Shown here piece after piece: positions 53,643-62,374 of a stretch of DNA of 64,000 bases. The translations under genes were made by a program, and so were the position numbers. Below the pieces are notes generated by a model. That model did no database searches, had not been told where the DNA came from, and saw nothing but the letters and a program-made list of their open reading frames with translations. The stretch spans positions 1-64,000 of the forward strand of contig NZ_FNBG01000018.1 in assembly GCF_900102215.1 (NCBI RefSeq). The letters run 5' to 3'. Each line of letters opens with the position of its first letter. Within the stretch, counting starts at the first letter, position 1. Origin of the DNA: Fontibacillus panacisegetis. Lineage in GTDB: Bacteria; Bacillota; Bacilli; Paenibacillales; Paenibacillaceae.

Positions 53643-53849
53643 ATGAACGGTACAATACGTAAAAACATTACCCCCGGTCTTGCCGTGGATATTGTGTTAA
53701 AAAAAGACCAGCCCACCGGCCGTTTAACCCGCGGCATCGTCAAGGATATTCTGACCCATTCGCCAAGTCATCCCCATGGGATCAAGGTCCGGCTGCAGGA
53801 TGGTCAGGTGGGCCGTGTTAAGGCGATACTTCCCGCTCAAGCAGAGTAA
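53643..53849 (+). CDS. ywbE: YwbE-family protein (DUF2196)
   Basis: A 68-residue protein with RKNITPGLAVDIVLKKDQPT and HPHGIKVRLQDGQVGRVK, matching YwbE, a small family of unknown function. AAGGAG lies 12 bases before the ATG. It is the first gene of a GC-richer block. Confidence 0.85.
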   Translation: MNGTIRKNITPGLAVDIVLKKDQPTGRLTRGIVKDILTHSPSHPHGIKVRLQDGQVGRVKAILPAQAE

Positions 53850-53887
53850 TTCGCTGCAAAGGCGCGGGCTGCAGCAAATCCAATCGA

Positions 53888-54517
53888 TTATGCCCGCTTG
53901 ACGGGATGGCGCAATACCGTTTTCATTTTTTCCGGAGCGGTTTTGCGAGGGTCCGACATATAAACCTCATGATGCCGGCGTTCAGGGCCGCAATCATCGA
54001 CCAGTCCGTTAGCCGCAATGAATTGCTCCATTTTAGCGAGCGAGATCGGCTCGGTGCTGTACGGACCGTTATGCATCAGTTGGACGCACAGCCCCTCCTC
54101 ATAAACGGCAAGCCTGACGGCGCCGAAGTCAAGCTCCGGCTTCTTTTTCGCCACTTGTATAACCGCTTGACGAAATACTTCCTCCGTCACGAAATCCGGC
54201 TGCCGGATCATCGCGGTCCACACCCAATGGTCCCTGTTCGGATCGAACCCTCCTCCGGCGGAATCCCAAAGCCCCTCTAGCGGCGCAACGGAATACTCGA
54301 CATAACCTTCCGGCGGATATGCACTCCTGTTGCTCATCTTTATTCCATACGACAAAGCGTACAGCACCTGCAACGCATTTTGATAGCCCCTGCTCTCCGG
54401 CGCTCCCTCACCGTCCACCATGAAATAACGGATCGGCGGAACCTCGATCAGCGCGGGGTCCTCCTTAGGCAAATAAAGATCTTTATGTCTCTTCTTAAAA
54501 TCCAGTTTTTCCGCCAT
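53888..54517 (-). CDS. GyrI-like small-molecule-binding protein
   Basis: A 209-residue soluble protein with the GyrI/Rob-like SOUL-type fold: EVPPIRYFMVDGEGAPES, KPELDFGAVRLAVYEEG and HNGPYSTEPISLAKM. Such domains bind hydrophobic ligands and are common with WYL or AraC regulators. I start at the ATG at 54517 (MAEKLDF), with GAGG before it. It follows the zinc-ribbon gene, 24 bp away, and the WYL regulator upstream, so the three may form one stress-response unit. Confidence 0.8.
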   Translation of the reverse strand: MAEKLDFKKRHKDLYLPKEDPALIEVPPIRYFMVDGEGAPESRGYQNALQVLYALSYGIKMSNRSAYPPEGYVEYSVAPLEGLWDSAGGGFDPNRDHWVWTAMIRQPDFVTEEVFRQAVIQVAKKKPELDFGAVRLAVYEEGLCVQLMHNGPYSTEPISLAKMEQFIAANGLVDDCGPERRHHEVYMSDPRKTAPEKMKTVLRHPVKRA

Positions 54518-54541
54518 AAACTCGTCCTCTTTCACCACGGA

Positions 54542-54823
54542 TCAGGTGTTTTTCCAGCGTTTGAGCGTAGGGAACCAATCCTGCATCATTTTTCTCGCCT
54601 GATCCTTGTCCGCAAATATGCCGGAATCGCCGCCGTGTTTAAGGCAAGACTCAATCATTTCTTCCATGGTCTCCTCAGTCGTAAACGCGCCGTCCTTGTA
54701 GCAGTAAACGCAATATTCCTGATTTTTTCCGCCATCCCTGTTGCTGCCCAGCACCTCATCGCTTGTCAAAGGCATGCCGCAGCTTTGGCAATACGTTTCT
54801 TGCTTTTCATTTGTTATTTCCAT
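54542..54823 (-). CDS. Small zinc-ribbon protein
   Basis: A 93-residue protein with CQSCGMPL (CxxC) and a second CVYC knuckle, forming a putative zinc ribbon, followed by a helical tail with a WFPTLKRW motif. I start at the ATG at 54823 (MEITNEK); a GTG nine bases upstream would be too close to GGGAG. Function unknown; operon with the WYL regulator and GyrI-like gene likely. Confidence 0.78.
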   Translation of the reverse strand: MEITNEKQETYCQSCGMPLTSDEVLGSNRDGGKNQEYCVYCYKDGAFTTEETMEEMIESCLKHGGDSGIFADKDQARKMMQDWFPTLKRWKNT

Positions 54824-54883
54824 TTTCAACACTCCCTTCTTAAATTACTGCTATTGTAGCAGTGATAAGTTGACATCAGCGTG

Positions 54884-55807
54884 TCATATTAAGAAGGGCC
54901 GGCCGTATATTTCAGCAATTTTTTTCGCTTTCTCCTCCAGGATACTGCGAATATGGGGCGGTGATATGACCTTGAGATCTTCGCCAAACGAAAGCAAATG
55001 TCCATACACCCACCCGTCTTCCGGGTAGCTCACGAATACCCGATAGCTACCATCCTCATGCAGATGAACGTTAGCCCTGTCAAACTCGTCAAATATCCGA
55101 AAGGCCATAGACGGCGAAAATGCCAGCTCCAGATCAACCTTTTGGATTCTCTCCTTCTGGCTGGATTCCTCCAGCGCGGGCACTGCCATTTTTCTCCGCT
55201 CAAAAAACTCACCCGTATACTGGAGGTCCTCGATCCGGTTTATTTTAAACGTGCGGAGCTCCCGGCTCTTCAAACAGAAGCTTTGCAAATACCAGGCCCG
55301 GTTCTTAAACTGCAGCTTCATCGGCTCCGCCTGCCGCCTGCTTTTTCTCCCATTGGAGCTGTAATAAGTAAACGTGATGACCCGGCATTCCAAAATAGCC
55401 GTTTTCAGGAGCCCGAACTTGTCCCGTCCGGCTTCTCCACTGTGCCACTCCGAGAAATCAACATCGATCCAGCCCACTTCTTCCTTGCGGAACAGATTAC
55501 TCAACTTGGCCAGCACCTGGCCGGTCTGCATGGCATTGGTCGCCTCCAGGCTTTGCAGCCCAAACAGTATCTCATTCTGCTCCGCTTCGGATAACAGCGA
55601 TGTATTCAACACAAAATCCGGCAACAGGCCGATCCCGCCACCTTTGCCCTTGCTAGCATATACGGGGATGCCCGCACCGCTTAACGCGTCAATATCCCGA
55701 TAAATCGTGCGCTTGGATACCTCGAAGCGTTCCGCCAGCTCGGCAGCCGTCATCGTTTTGCGCTGCATTAACAGATACACGATCTCAAACAGCCGGTTCA
55801 TCTGCAC
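54884..55807 (-). CDS. YafY-type HTH/WYL transcriptional regulator
   Basis: A 307-residue regulator: N-terminal HTH (MTAAELAERFEVSKRTIYRDI) and a WYL domain with RAWYLQSFC in place of the canonical WYL, plus a WCX-like C-terminus. I prefer the GTG at 55807, ten bases after GGAGG; ATG at 55801 or 55816 is possible. It probably controls the two genes downstream. WYL domains sense nucleic-acid or small-molecule ligands. Confidence 0.88.
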   Translation of the reverse strand: MQMNRLFEIVYLLMQRKTMTAAELAERFEVSKRTIYRDIDALSGAGIPVYASKGKGGGIGLLPDFVLNTSLLSEAEQNEILFGLQSLEATNAMQTGQVLAKLSNLFRKEEVGWIDVDFSEWHSGEAGRDKFGLLKTAILECRVITFTYYSSNGRKSRRQAEPMKLQFKNRAWYLQSFCLKSRELRTFKINRIEDLQYTGEFFERRKMAVPALEESSQKERIQKVDLELAFSPSMAFRIFDEFDRANVHLHEDGSYRVFVSYPEDGWVYGHLLSFGEDLKVISPPHIRSILEEKAKKIAEIYGRPFLI

Positions 55808-55917
55808 GGTAACCATTCCTCCTACCTTGAGTATACCGCATATAAAATATCTAATAAATTTTCGATGTAAAACAACAAAAAAATCCTTACAGCTGTAAGG
55901 ATCTATCGTTTAAATGA

Positions 55918-55991
55918 TGGAGCGGGTGATGGGAATCGAACCCACGCTACCAGCTTGGAAGGCTGGAGTTCTACCATTGAACTACACCCGC
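55918..55991 (-). tRNA. tRNA-Gly (anticodon TCC)
   Basis: The cloverleaf runs from GCGGGTG to CACCCGC with D-arm, TTCGATT T-loop and encoded CCA end (55920-55918). The anticodon loop is CTTCCAA, giving UCC, which reads GGA. Confidence 0.96.
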
Positions 55992-56028
55992 ATGTACAGT
56001 TTAATTAGGAGATAAGACGTACACATTA

Positions 56029-56105
56029 TGGTCGGGACGACACGATTTGAACATGCGACCCCCTGGTCCCAAACCAGGTGCTCTACCAAGCTGAGCTACG
56101 TCCCG
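56029..56105 (-). tRNA. tRNA-Pro (anticodon TGG)
   Basis: CGGGACG pairs with CGTCCCG, with TTCAAAT in the T-loop and CCA encoded at 56031-56029. The anticodon loop TTTGGGA gives UGG, reading CCA. It lies 37 bp from tRNA-Gly on the same strand, so the two are one transcript. Confidence 0.96.
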
Positions 56106-56296
56106 ATGTCCTATTCATGAGAAACTATCTCTCGTGAAGACAAAATATAGTATACCACCTCCTTAACCTCAGTGCAACATTTTTTACAATACCGAAATAT
56201 TACATATGTGATTTCTATTTAAGAGGTCGCCTTAATTGATTTCGTTTATAAGTGTTAATGAGTTCGTCTTCACTAAGAGTCGTGTTCGTTCAGAAT

Positions 56297-56341
56297 TAAA
56301 AAAAGGTGTTTAAAAGCCAGAATACTAGCTCTTAAGCACCT
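56297..56341 (-). terminator. Terminator of the GGDEF/EAL gene
   Basis: Minus-strand GGTGCTTAAGAGC pairs with GCTTTTAAACACC, then seven T. Confidence 0.85.
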
Positions 56342-56367
56342 CTTGCAATCAACTGTTTAACTGATAA

Positions 56368-58488
56368 TCAACCTGCTAGCTGACTAAGAAATTCTGTCTC
56401 GAACACTCTCGCTGACACCGGTTTGCTGAACAGGTAGCCCTGGCCTTCATGGCAGTTTTGCAATTTAAGGAATTCAAGCTGATCCTTGTTTTCTACACCC
56501 TCAGCTGTCACCTTTAATTTCAAATGCTGGGCCATTGTTGTAATAGTGGACACAATCGCAGCATCATTGCTATCCATCATTACCTCTTTAACAAATGCCT
56601 GATCGATCTTGAGACGGTCAATAGGAAGACTCTTTAAGTAATACAGGGAACTATACCCTGTACCAAAATCATCGATACTAATATGTACTCCGAGGCGTTT
56701 TAATCCCTCTAATTGATTGAATGCCGTTTCAATGTCCAGAGTCATGCTCTCAGTGACCTCCAGCTCCAAATAACGAGCTTCCAGGCCTACTTCCTTCAGA
56801 ATCGCATCTACCCGGTCTGCCAGATTGTACTGTCTGAACTGACGCATTGATAAATTAACTGAAATGCATACAGGATCATAACCATCCAGCTGCCACTGTT
56901 TATTGTGCTGACACGCCGTCCTTAATACCCATTCTCCAAGCGGAACAATTAATCCACTTTCTTCAGCTAGAGGTATAAATTCACTCGGCGAAATCAACCC
57001 GCGTTTTGGATGATTCCATCTTACTAATGCTTCCATCCCGACCATCTTACCGGACAGGAGACTGAACTGAGGCTGAAATTCAAGAAAAAATTCTTCCCTT
57101 TCCAAAGCCTTGCGCATATCATTCTCCAACTCTACTCTGGATTGAGTAGCCCGTTTCATAAAGTCCATATATCTTGCAAAATCTTCACCCCTATCCTTCG
57201 CATAATGAACCGCCATATCAGAATATTGAATAATTTGATCGACCTCTGCTGCATCATCAGGATAAACAGCGAGTCCCATACTCAATGAAATATGATACTC
57301 CGTTTCATCGATTACGATAGACGGATCAAGAGACGCCAGCATTTCGCGGGCACGACTTTCCACTTCAGATGCATCGCTCATTTGAGGTAAAATCATGGCA
57401 AAATCATCTTCACCGAGGCGAAAAATACGTTCTTTGTCCAGACACAGCTGAGACAGGCGACCACCAACCTCCATCAGAAGCTTATCACCTGCACTGTATC
57501 CCAATGAATCATTAATGGCTTTGAAACGATCAATATTAACTACCGCAACTCCTATGCACAGTTCATCATGGCCATGTGTATTCAACAGTTTATTAAGCCT
57601 TTCCTTCAATCGCCGTAAATTGGGAAGCCCCGTCAAATCATCATGATAAAACATATGCTTCATTCGTGCTTCAGCTGCCTGTCTATCAAGCAGCGGCTCT
57701 TCAATCGTCAGACGATAAACACCTCTAAGTACAAAATAATAAGAGATTCCAATATACCATTGTCCCAGTACCATAATTAATCCGTTACCAAGCATATGAT
57801 AATTCATAAGCAAAAGATGTCCCATCATCATAAACATCATCGCGCAAACTACCGTTATAGTTGCAGCAGGGTTATCCTTGCGACTACGATGCACAATAGC
57901 AGCCATACCGACAATGTAAAGAAGTAAAGTGCTGCTCCATATTACTCTGCCACTAAACATGGACAAGCTATCACCAAGAATAATAGACAGATCACTCTGA
58001 TATGTATAAAGCAAACCTATACCAACCGCGCTAAAGATTGCAGTTCCGGCAAATACAGCTATTTTATGTTGTCCCGACACTTGTCGATCAGGCAAGAAAA
58101 AAATAATTGACATCCCTGCTGCACATATAAAATGAGAAACAGCCAGAAATGCGAAGGATAGATTAATACCAAATTCAAGACCAAAAGGACGTAATCCACT
58201 GATTGTCAAAATATGAAGAACATCTAATATCCCGACAACCGAGAACAAAGCCGCAGAATATAACCGCTGTCTCGACAATTTATCAGCAAACAGAATCCAC
58301 CCTTGGGCAAAGATAGCAAATGATATTGCTCCACAAAACAAACCAGCCATCAGCTGCAATGTGGAAATAATATCTTGGGGTATCCTCATCTCTCCAATTT
58401 CGGAGGCAAGCAGAATTAAACTGAGCATCACTACTAGACCCATTCCGACCTGTAAGGCCGCTTTCTTTTCCTCTGTTCTGATTCTCAT
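56368..58488 (-). CDS. Membrane GGDEF/EAL c-di-GMP protein
   Basis: A 706-residue protein: seven to eight N-terminal hydrophobic segments (about 10-265, MASE-like sensor), a GGDEF domain and a C-terminal EAL domain. The GGDEF signature reads GEDDF, so cyclase activity is doubtful. The EAL domain keeps MEALVRW, NLSMRQF, ELEVTES, DDFGTGYSS, KIDQAFV and AEGVE, so hydrolysis of c-di-GMP is likely. Start at the ATG at 58488 (MRIRTEE), nine bases after GGGGG. Confidence 0.9.
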   Translation of the reverse strand: MRIRTEEKKAALQVGMGLVVMLSLILLASEIGEMRIPQDIISTLQLMAGLFCGAISFAIFAQGWILFADKLSRQRLYSAALFSVVGILDVLHILTISGLRPFGLEFGINLSFAFLAVSHFICAAGMSIIFFLPDRQVSGQHKIAVFAGTAIFSAVGIGLLYTYQSDLSIILGDSLSMFSGRVIWSSTLLLYIVGMAAIVHRSRKDNPAATITVVCAMMFMMMGHLLLMNYHMLGNGLIMVLGQWYIGISYYFVLRGVYRLTIEEPLLDRQAAEARMKHMFYHDDLTGLPNLRRLKERLNKLLNTHGHDELCIGVAVVNIDRFKAINDSLGYSAGDKLLMEVGGRLSQLCLDKERIFRLGEDDFAMILPQMSDASEVESRAREMLASLDPSIVIDETEYHISLSMGLAVYPDDAAEVDQIIQYSDMAVHYAKDRGEDFARYMDFMKRATQSRVELENDMRKALEREEFFLEFQPQFSLLSGKMVGMEALVRWNHPKRGLISPSEFIPLAEESGLIVPLGEWVLRTACQHNKQWQLDGYDPVCISVNLSMRQFRQYNLADRVDAILKEVGLEARYLELEVTESMTLDIETAFNQLEGLKRLGVHISIDDFGTGYSSLYYLKSLPIDRLKIDQAFVKEVMMDSNDAAIVSTITTMAQHLKLKVTAEGVENKDQLEFLKLQNCHEGQGYLFSKPVSARVFETEFLSQLAG

Positions 58489-58614
58489 ATGTCTAAACCC
58501 CCGGAGGTAAAAATCTCTGTAATTATATTTCAACACTTTTCGTTCTTTTCCTGCATTTTACCTTAAAAAACATTTACTTAAACATAAAAAACTATCAAAA
58601 TTTGAAAAAAATAA

Positions 58615-58645
58615 AAAGCCCGGCACTTTGGGAGCCGGACTTTTG
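58615..58645 (-). terminator. Terminator of the aldolase-like gene
   Basis: AAGCCCGGC pairs with GCCGGACTT around ACTTTGGGA, flanked by A and T runs. Confidence 0.8.
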
Positions 58646-58657
58646 GTGATCGAGCAT

Positions 58658-59617
58658 TTATTTTTTTTCAAAATTCACTTCTGGAGTTGTTAGTTTATCA
58701 AAGAAATCAACAGCCTTGTCTTTGTCTTTTGAAGCCCGAAGCGCCATTGCAGAGCGTGGATGTTCATCCAGCATACCAGTGATCATGTAAGGAATGATGT
58801 ATCCCCATTCTTCCTTTTCACGAAGTGGAATCATTAATTGTTCCAATACATCGAGTACAGGACGCAATTGGTAGTTCGTATTCTTCATATGAGCAACAAG
58901 TAATTCTGTTGGGCAGTTACCTGCCGCACGCCCCATTCCATATACAGATGCATCTAAAAGCTCGACGCCATTTTCAGCAGCTACCAGTGTATTGGAGAAG
59001 GCCAGCTGCATATTGTTATGAGTATGCACACCCAAACGTTTATTAGGCAAGTGAGTCTTGAATTTGTTAACCAAGTATTCCATATCTTTATAATCCAGGC
59101 TTCCGTAAGAATCTACGATATATACGACATCAACGACGCTCTCTTTAATCATTTCAAAAGCTTCAAGCAGCTCATTCTCCATGACATTAGAGAGTGCCAT
59201 AATATTTATTGTAGTTTCGTAACCACGATCATGGAATACCTGCACCAATTGGAGCGCTTTATCAACATCCTTGATGTAGCAGGCTACACGAATCAGATCA
59301 AGAAGACTTTCACTGCGCGGCAAAATATCATTCTCATCAACACGCCCGATATCGACTAAGGCGGACAGCTTAGTATTTCCCTTTTGCGGAATTACTTTTT
59401 TAAGGAAGTCATCATTCAAAAAGCGCCAAGGACCAGCCTCATCTGCACCTTTAAGCAGCTTTGGAGAGTTCTTATAACCAATCTCCATATAATCTACGCC
59501 AGCTTCATTCAAGCCAGCATACAATTTTTGCACAAACTCTACACTAAAATCCCAGTTATTGACCAGCCCTCCGTCACGGATCGTACAGTCAACAATTTTG
59601 CTTTGATTGATCTTCAT
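58658..59617 (-). CDS. DRE-TIM metallolyase, HMG-CoA lyase/aldolase-like
   Basis: A 319-residue TIM-barrel enzyme. The divalent-metal motif IVDCTIRDGG at the N-terminus and GVHTHNNMQLAFSNTL at the other end of the metal site place it with 4-hydroxy-2-oxovalerate aldolases and HMG-CoA lyases. GAGVDYMEIGYKNSP is intermediate. No pathway partner is adjacent. The substrate is unknown. GGGATAGG precedes the ATG loosely. Confidence 0.85.
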   Translation of the reverse strand: MKINQSKIVDCTIRDGGLVNNWDFSVEFVQKLYAGLNEAGVDYMEIGYKNSPKLLKGADEAGPWRFLNDDFLKKVIPQKGNTKLSALVDIGRVDENDILPRSESLLDLIRVACYIKDVDKALQLVQVFHDRGYETTINIMALSNVMENELLEAFEMIKESVVDVVYIVDSYGSLDYKDMEYLVNKFKTHLPNKRLGVHTHNNMQLAFSNTLVAAENGVELLDASVYGMGRAAGNCPTELLVAHMKNTNYQLRPVLDVLEQLMIPLREKEEWGYIIPYMITGMLDEHPRSAMALRASKDKDKAVDFFDKLTTPEVNFEKK

Positions 59618-59759
59618 CCCTACCTATCCCTTTCCCTCGATTGTTTTACTATTCATCTTACTTGAAGAGAAAACAAAAAGTAAAGATAAAGATATCTAAT
59701 TGATTATGACATTTATCACAGAATGTGATTTTAAGCCATGCTATCATGTAAACCTAATT

Positions 59760-59778
59760 GATATTGATTATCAATATC
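59760..59778. promoter_or_regulatory. Fur box upstream of feoA
   Basis: GATATTGATTATCAATATC is a perfect 19-bp palindrome around a central T, matching the Fur 7-1-7 box (TGATAAT-like). Placed 42 bp before the feoA start, it should repress the operon under iron-replete conditions. Confidence 0.85.
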
Positions 59779-59819
59779 GAAATAAAAATCGAACCAATGG
59801 ATTAGGGAGTGATGAAAAT

Positions 59820-60062
59820 ATGCCACCTTGCCAATGCTGCCTGTTAGGCCTCAAACCCGGAATAGTGGGATCTATTCGCCACTTTGGAGCTATTGATCCA
59901 ATGCTGAAGCGTCGACTTGCTGACCTGGGAGTTGCAGAAGGATCAAATGTGACAATTAAACGTCGCTGTCCCTTAGGCGGACCTATAATGCTTGAGTGCT
60001 GTGGACAGCTGCTGGGCATTCGTAAAAAAGAAGCCGCTCAAATCGAGGTGGATGTATCATGA
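59820..60062 (+). CDS. feoA: FeoA iron-transport protein
   Basis: An 80-residue SH3-like cytoplasmic protein supporting FeoB. KPGIVGSIRHFGAIDPMLKRRLADLGVAEGSNV is the family core. An unusual MPPCQCC start gives three cysteines. GGGAG precedes the ATG; the frame upstream extends into the Fur box region and is not used. Stop overlaps feoB start (ATGA). Confidence 0.92.
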   Translation: MPPCQCCLLGLKPGIVGSIRHFGAIDPMLKRRLADLGVAEGSNVTIKRRCPLGGPIMLECCGQLLGIRKKEAAQIEVDVS

Positions 60063-62092
60063 ACAATGCTGCCCTAATTGGCAATCCCAACACTGGCAAA
60101 ACATCTCTATTTAACTCGTTAACTAGCTCTTACGAATATGTAGGCAACTGGTCGGGTGTTACCGTCGAGAAGAAAGTAGGACAACTTAAAAACAAAAAAG
60201 GCTACCTCACTGATCTCCCCGGAATATACACACTGCATCCACTGTCACGAGATGAAGGAGTTGCGGCTGAATTTTTGGCAACAGAATCTCCCTCCCTTCT
60301 TGTTAACATCGTTGATGCATCACAATTGGAGCGCAACCTTTACTTGACCCTGCAGCTACTTGAATATGGCAAACCTCTCATCATTGGACTTAATATGATA
60401 GATGTTGCCAAGTCGCAGGGCCTTATTATTGATACAGAAACCCTTGGCGCAAGTCTTGGCTGTCAAATCATACCGCTAATTGCGCGTACTGGAGAAGGAA
60501 GCAGCAACCTGCTTACCTCAATTGAAGAAGCAGATGACTCTTTACACACTCCTTACTTCACCATAAACTATGGAGAAATTGTCGAGAACGCCATTCTGAA
60601 CATTTCCCGGGAATTAAATGATGCCCTGCCAGATCTATCCGGATCCCATCGTTGGACCTCGCTTCAGATACTTGAAAATAATCCAGCTGTCACAGCAGCA
60701 CTATCATCAAGCTCTGCCGAAGCTGGACTTATGGAACGATTACAAACGGTGTGTCAGTCCGCGCAGCAGCAAATGCAGGATGCCGGTGAACATTTATCCA
60801 TACAGGAATATATTCGTTCTGTTCGAATGTCCCTTTGTCATGAAATATGCAATAAAGTGGTGGATTCTACCCTTCGCAAACCGCATCCATTAACAGAAAA
60901 AATTGATGCTGTCGCTGCCCATCCTTTTTGGGGAGTCCCAATATTCCTTGCTTTTATGTTCATTACGTTCAAGCTTACCTTTGATTGGCTTGGAAATCCG
61001 CTCTCAGACCTTCTAGATGGCTTCATTTCAGGACCGATAACTAATATAGCGGTAGAAGGACTTGAACTCGTAGGGGCCTCTGATTTTACTAGAGAGCTTA
61101 TATTAAGCGGGATCATATCTGGTGTTGGTGGAGTAATCGTGTTTATACCCCAGATTTTCATTATGTTCCTGATCATTTCCTTTATTGAAGACTCAGGCTA
61201 TATGGCTCGAATTACAGTTATGATGGATAAGTTAATGGAACTGGTCGGACTTAACGGGAAAGCAATCATTCCATTTATTATTGGTTTTGGCTGTAATGTT
61301 CCAGCAGTTATGGCATCCCGAAGCATAGAACAGCCTAAAGAAAGAACTTTAACCATGGTGCTTATCCCACTTATGTCATGTTCTGCACGACTCCCTGTAT
61401 ACGCATTATTTGCTGGCATTTTCTTTGAAACCGCACAAGCAACTATAGTCTTTTCTCTGTATATTATGGGCATCGTCCTAGCCTTGGTTATGGCTAAATT
61501 GTTCTCACTCTTTATGCTGAAAAAAACCAAATCCTTTTTTATGGTAGAACTTCCGCCATATCGAATGCCACAAGCAAGAACACTGTTTCGCAGCACTTGG
61601 GAAAAAGGAAAAGGGTTTATCCGAAAAGCCGGGACCTTTATTCTAGGCGGATCTGTGCTTATTTGGCTGCTTACTTATCTTGGACCAGGTGGAGTTGCCA
61701 CAACGATGGATGACAGCTTCCTAGCTGCTATTGGCGGTCTCTTTGCATCTGTACTCGCCCCTATCGGGTTTGGCACATGGCAATCCGGAGCTGCGCTGGT
61801 CACAGGATTTATGGCCAAGGAGGTCGTCGTATCTACAATGAATATTATTTACCACGTACCTGATATGTCCGGTCTGCAAAGTCAACTAGCGCTCGTATTC
61901 ACACCACTGCAGGCATACAGCTTTATGGCATTTGTTTTGTTGTACACACCTTGCCTGGCAACTGTTGGTGTATTACGTAAAGAGACAGCTTCCTGGAAGT
62001 GGACCCTATTCTCAATCTTCTACTCCCTGGTACTAGCGTATCTGGTATCGCTAATCATTTATCAGGGCGGGCAATGGATCGGATTTTCATAA
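60059..62092 (+). CDS. feoB: FeoB ferrous iron transporter
   Basis: A 677-residue inner-membrane transporter. An N-terminal G domain has G1 GNPNTGKTS, G3 DLPGIY and G4 NMID; a helical insertion follows, then eight or more membrane segments with two Gate regions, including GFGCNVPAVMASRSIEQPKER. It is the Fe2+ import channel coupled to GTP hydrolysis. Directly coupled to feoA. Confidence 0.95.
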   Translation: MNNAALIGNPNTGKTSLFNSLTSSYEYVGNWSGVTVEKKVGQLKNKKGYLTDLPGIYTLHPLSRDEGVAAEFLATESPSLLVNIVDASQLERNLYLTLQLLEYGKPLIIGLNMIDVAKSQGLIIDTETLGASLGCQIIPLIARTGEGSSNLLTSIEEADDSLHTPYFTINYGEIVENAILNISRELNDALPDLSGSHRWTSLQILENNPAVTAALSSSSAEAGLMERLQTVCQSAQQQMQDAGEHLSIQEYIRSVRMSLCHEICNKVVDSTLRKPHPLTEKIDAVAAHPFWGVPIFLAFMFITFKLTFDWLGNPLSDLLDGFISGPITNIAVEGLELVGASDFTRELILSGIISGVGGVIVFIPQIFIMFLIISFIEDSGYMARITVMMDKLMELVGLNGKAIIPFIIGFGCNVPAVMASRSIEQPKERTLTMVLIPLMSCSARLPVYALFAGIFFETAQATIVFSLYIMGIVLALVMAKLFSLFMLKKTKSFFMVELPPYRMPQARTLFRSTWEKGKGFIRKAGTFILGGSVLIWLLTYLGPGGVATTMDDSFLAAIGGLFASVLAPIGFGTWQSGAALVTGFMAKEVVVSTMNIIYHVPDMSGLQSQLALVFTPLQAYSFMAFVLLYTPCLATVGVLRKETASWKWTLFSIFYSLVLAYLVSLIIYQGGQWIGFS

Positions 62093-62124
62093 AATAATTT
62101 TATAAATCAAAAGGAGAGGTTGAT

Positions 62125-62295
62125 ATGGCGGATCTGATCATTATTACTGTAGTATTTGGCTATGCTGCCTACGCTTTATACAGAGGTATAAAAAAGAGCA
62201 AAAAAGGGGCATGTGCAGCTTGCTCTGCGCGTAAATCATGCTCAGTAGCTTGCAATACTGCTTCCTCCTCCTCGGCTTCTAAAACTGAAAACTAG
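62125..62295 (+). CDS. FeoB-associated Cys-rich membrane protein
   Basis: A 56-residue protein, ATG at 62125 with AAGGAGAGG before it. One N-terminal membrane segment (LIIITVVFGYAAYALY) is followed by a basic turn and a cysteine-rich tail CAACSARKSCSVAC. This is the family that replaces FeoC in Firmicutes, and may donate a metal site at the channel mouth. Confidence 0.88.
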   Translation: MADLIIITVVFGYAAYALYRGIKKSKKGACAACSARKSCSVACNTASSSSASKTEN

Positions 62296-62310
62296 CAACA
62301 AAAAAATTAA

Positions 62311-62338
62311 AAGGCTCCCGAAAGGGCAGCCTTTTTTT
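62311..62338 (+). terminator. Terminator of the feo operon
   Basis: AAGGCTCCC pairs with GGGCAGCCTT imperfectly around GAAA, then seven T. Confidence 0.85.
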
Positions 62339-62374
62339 GTGCTACAAATGATAGTTTATATATATAAATTATTC

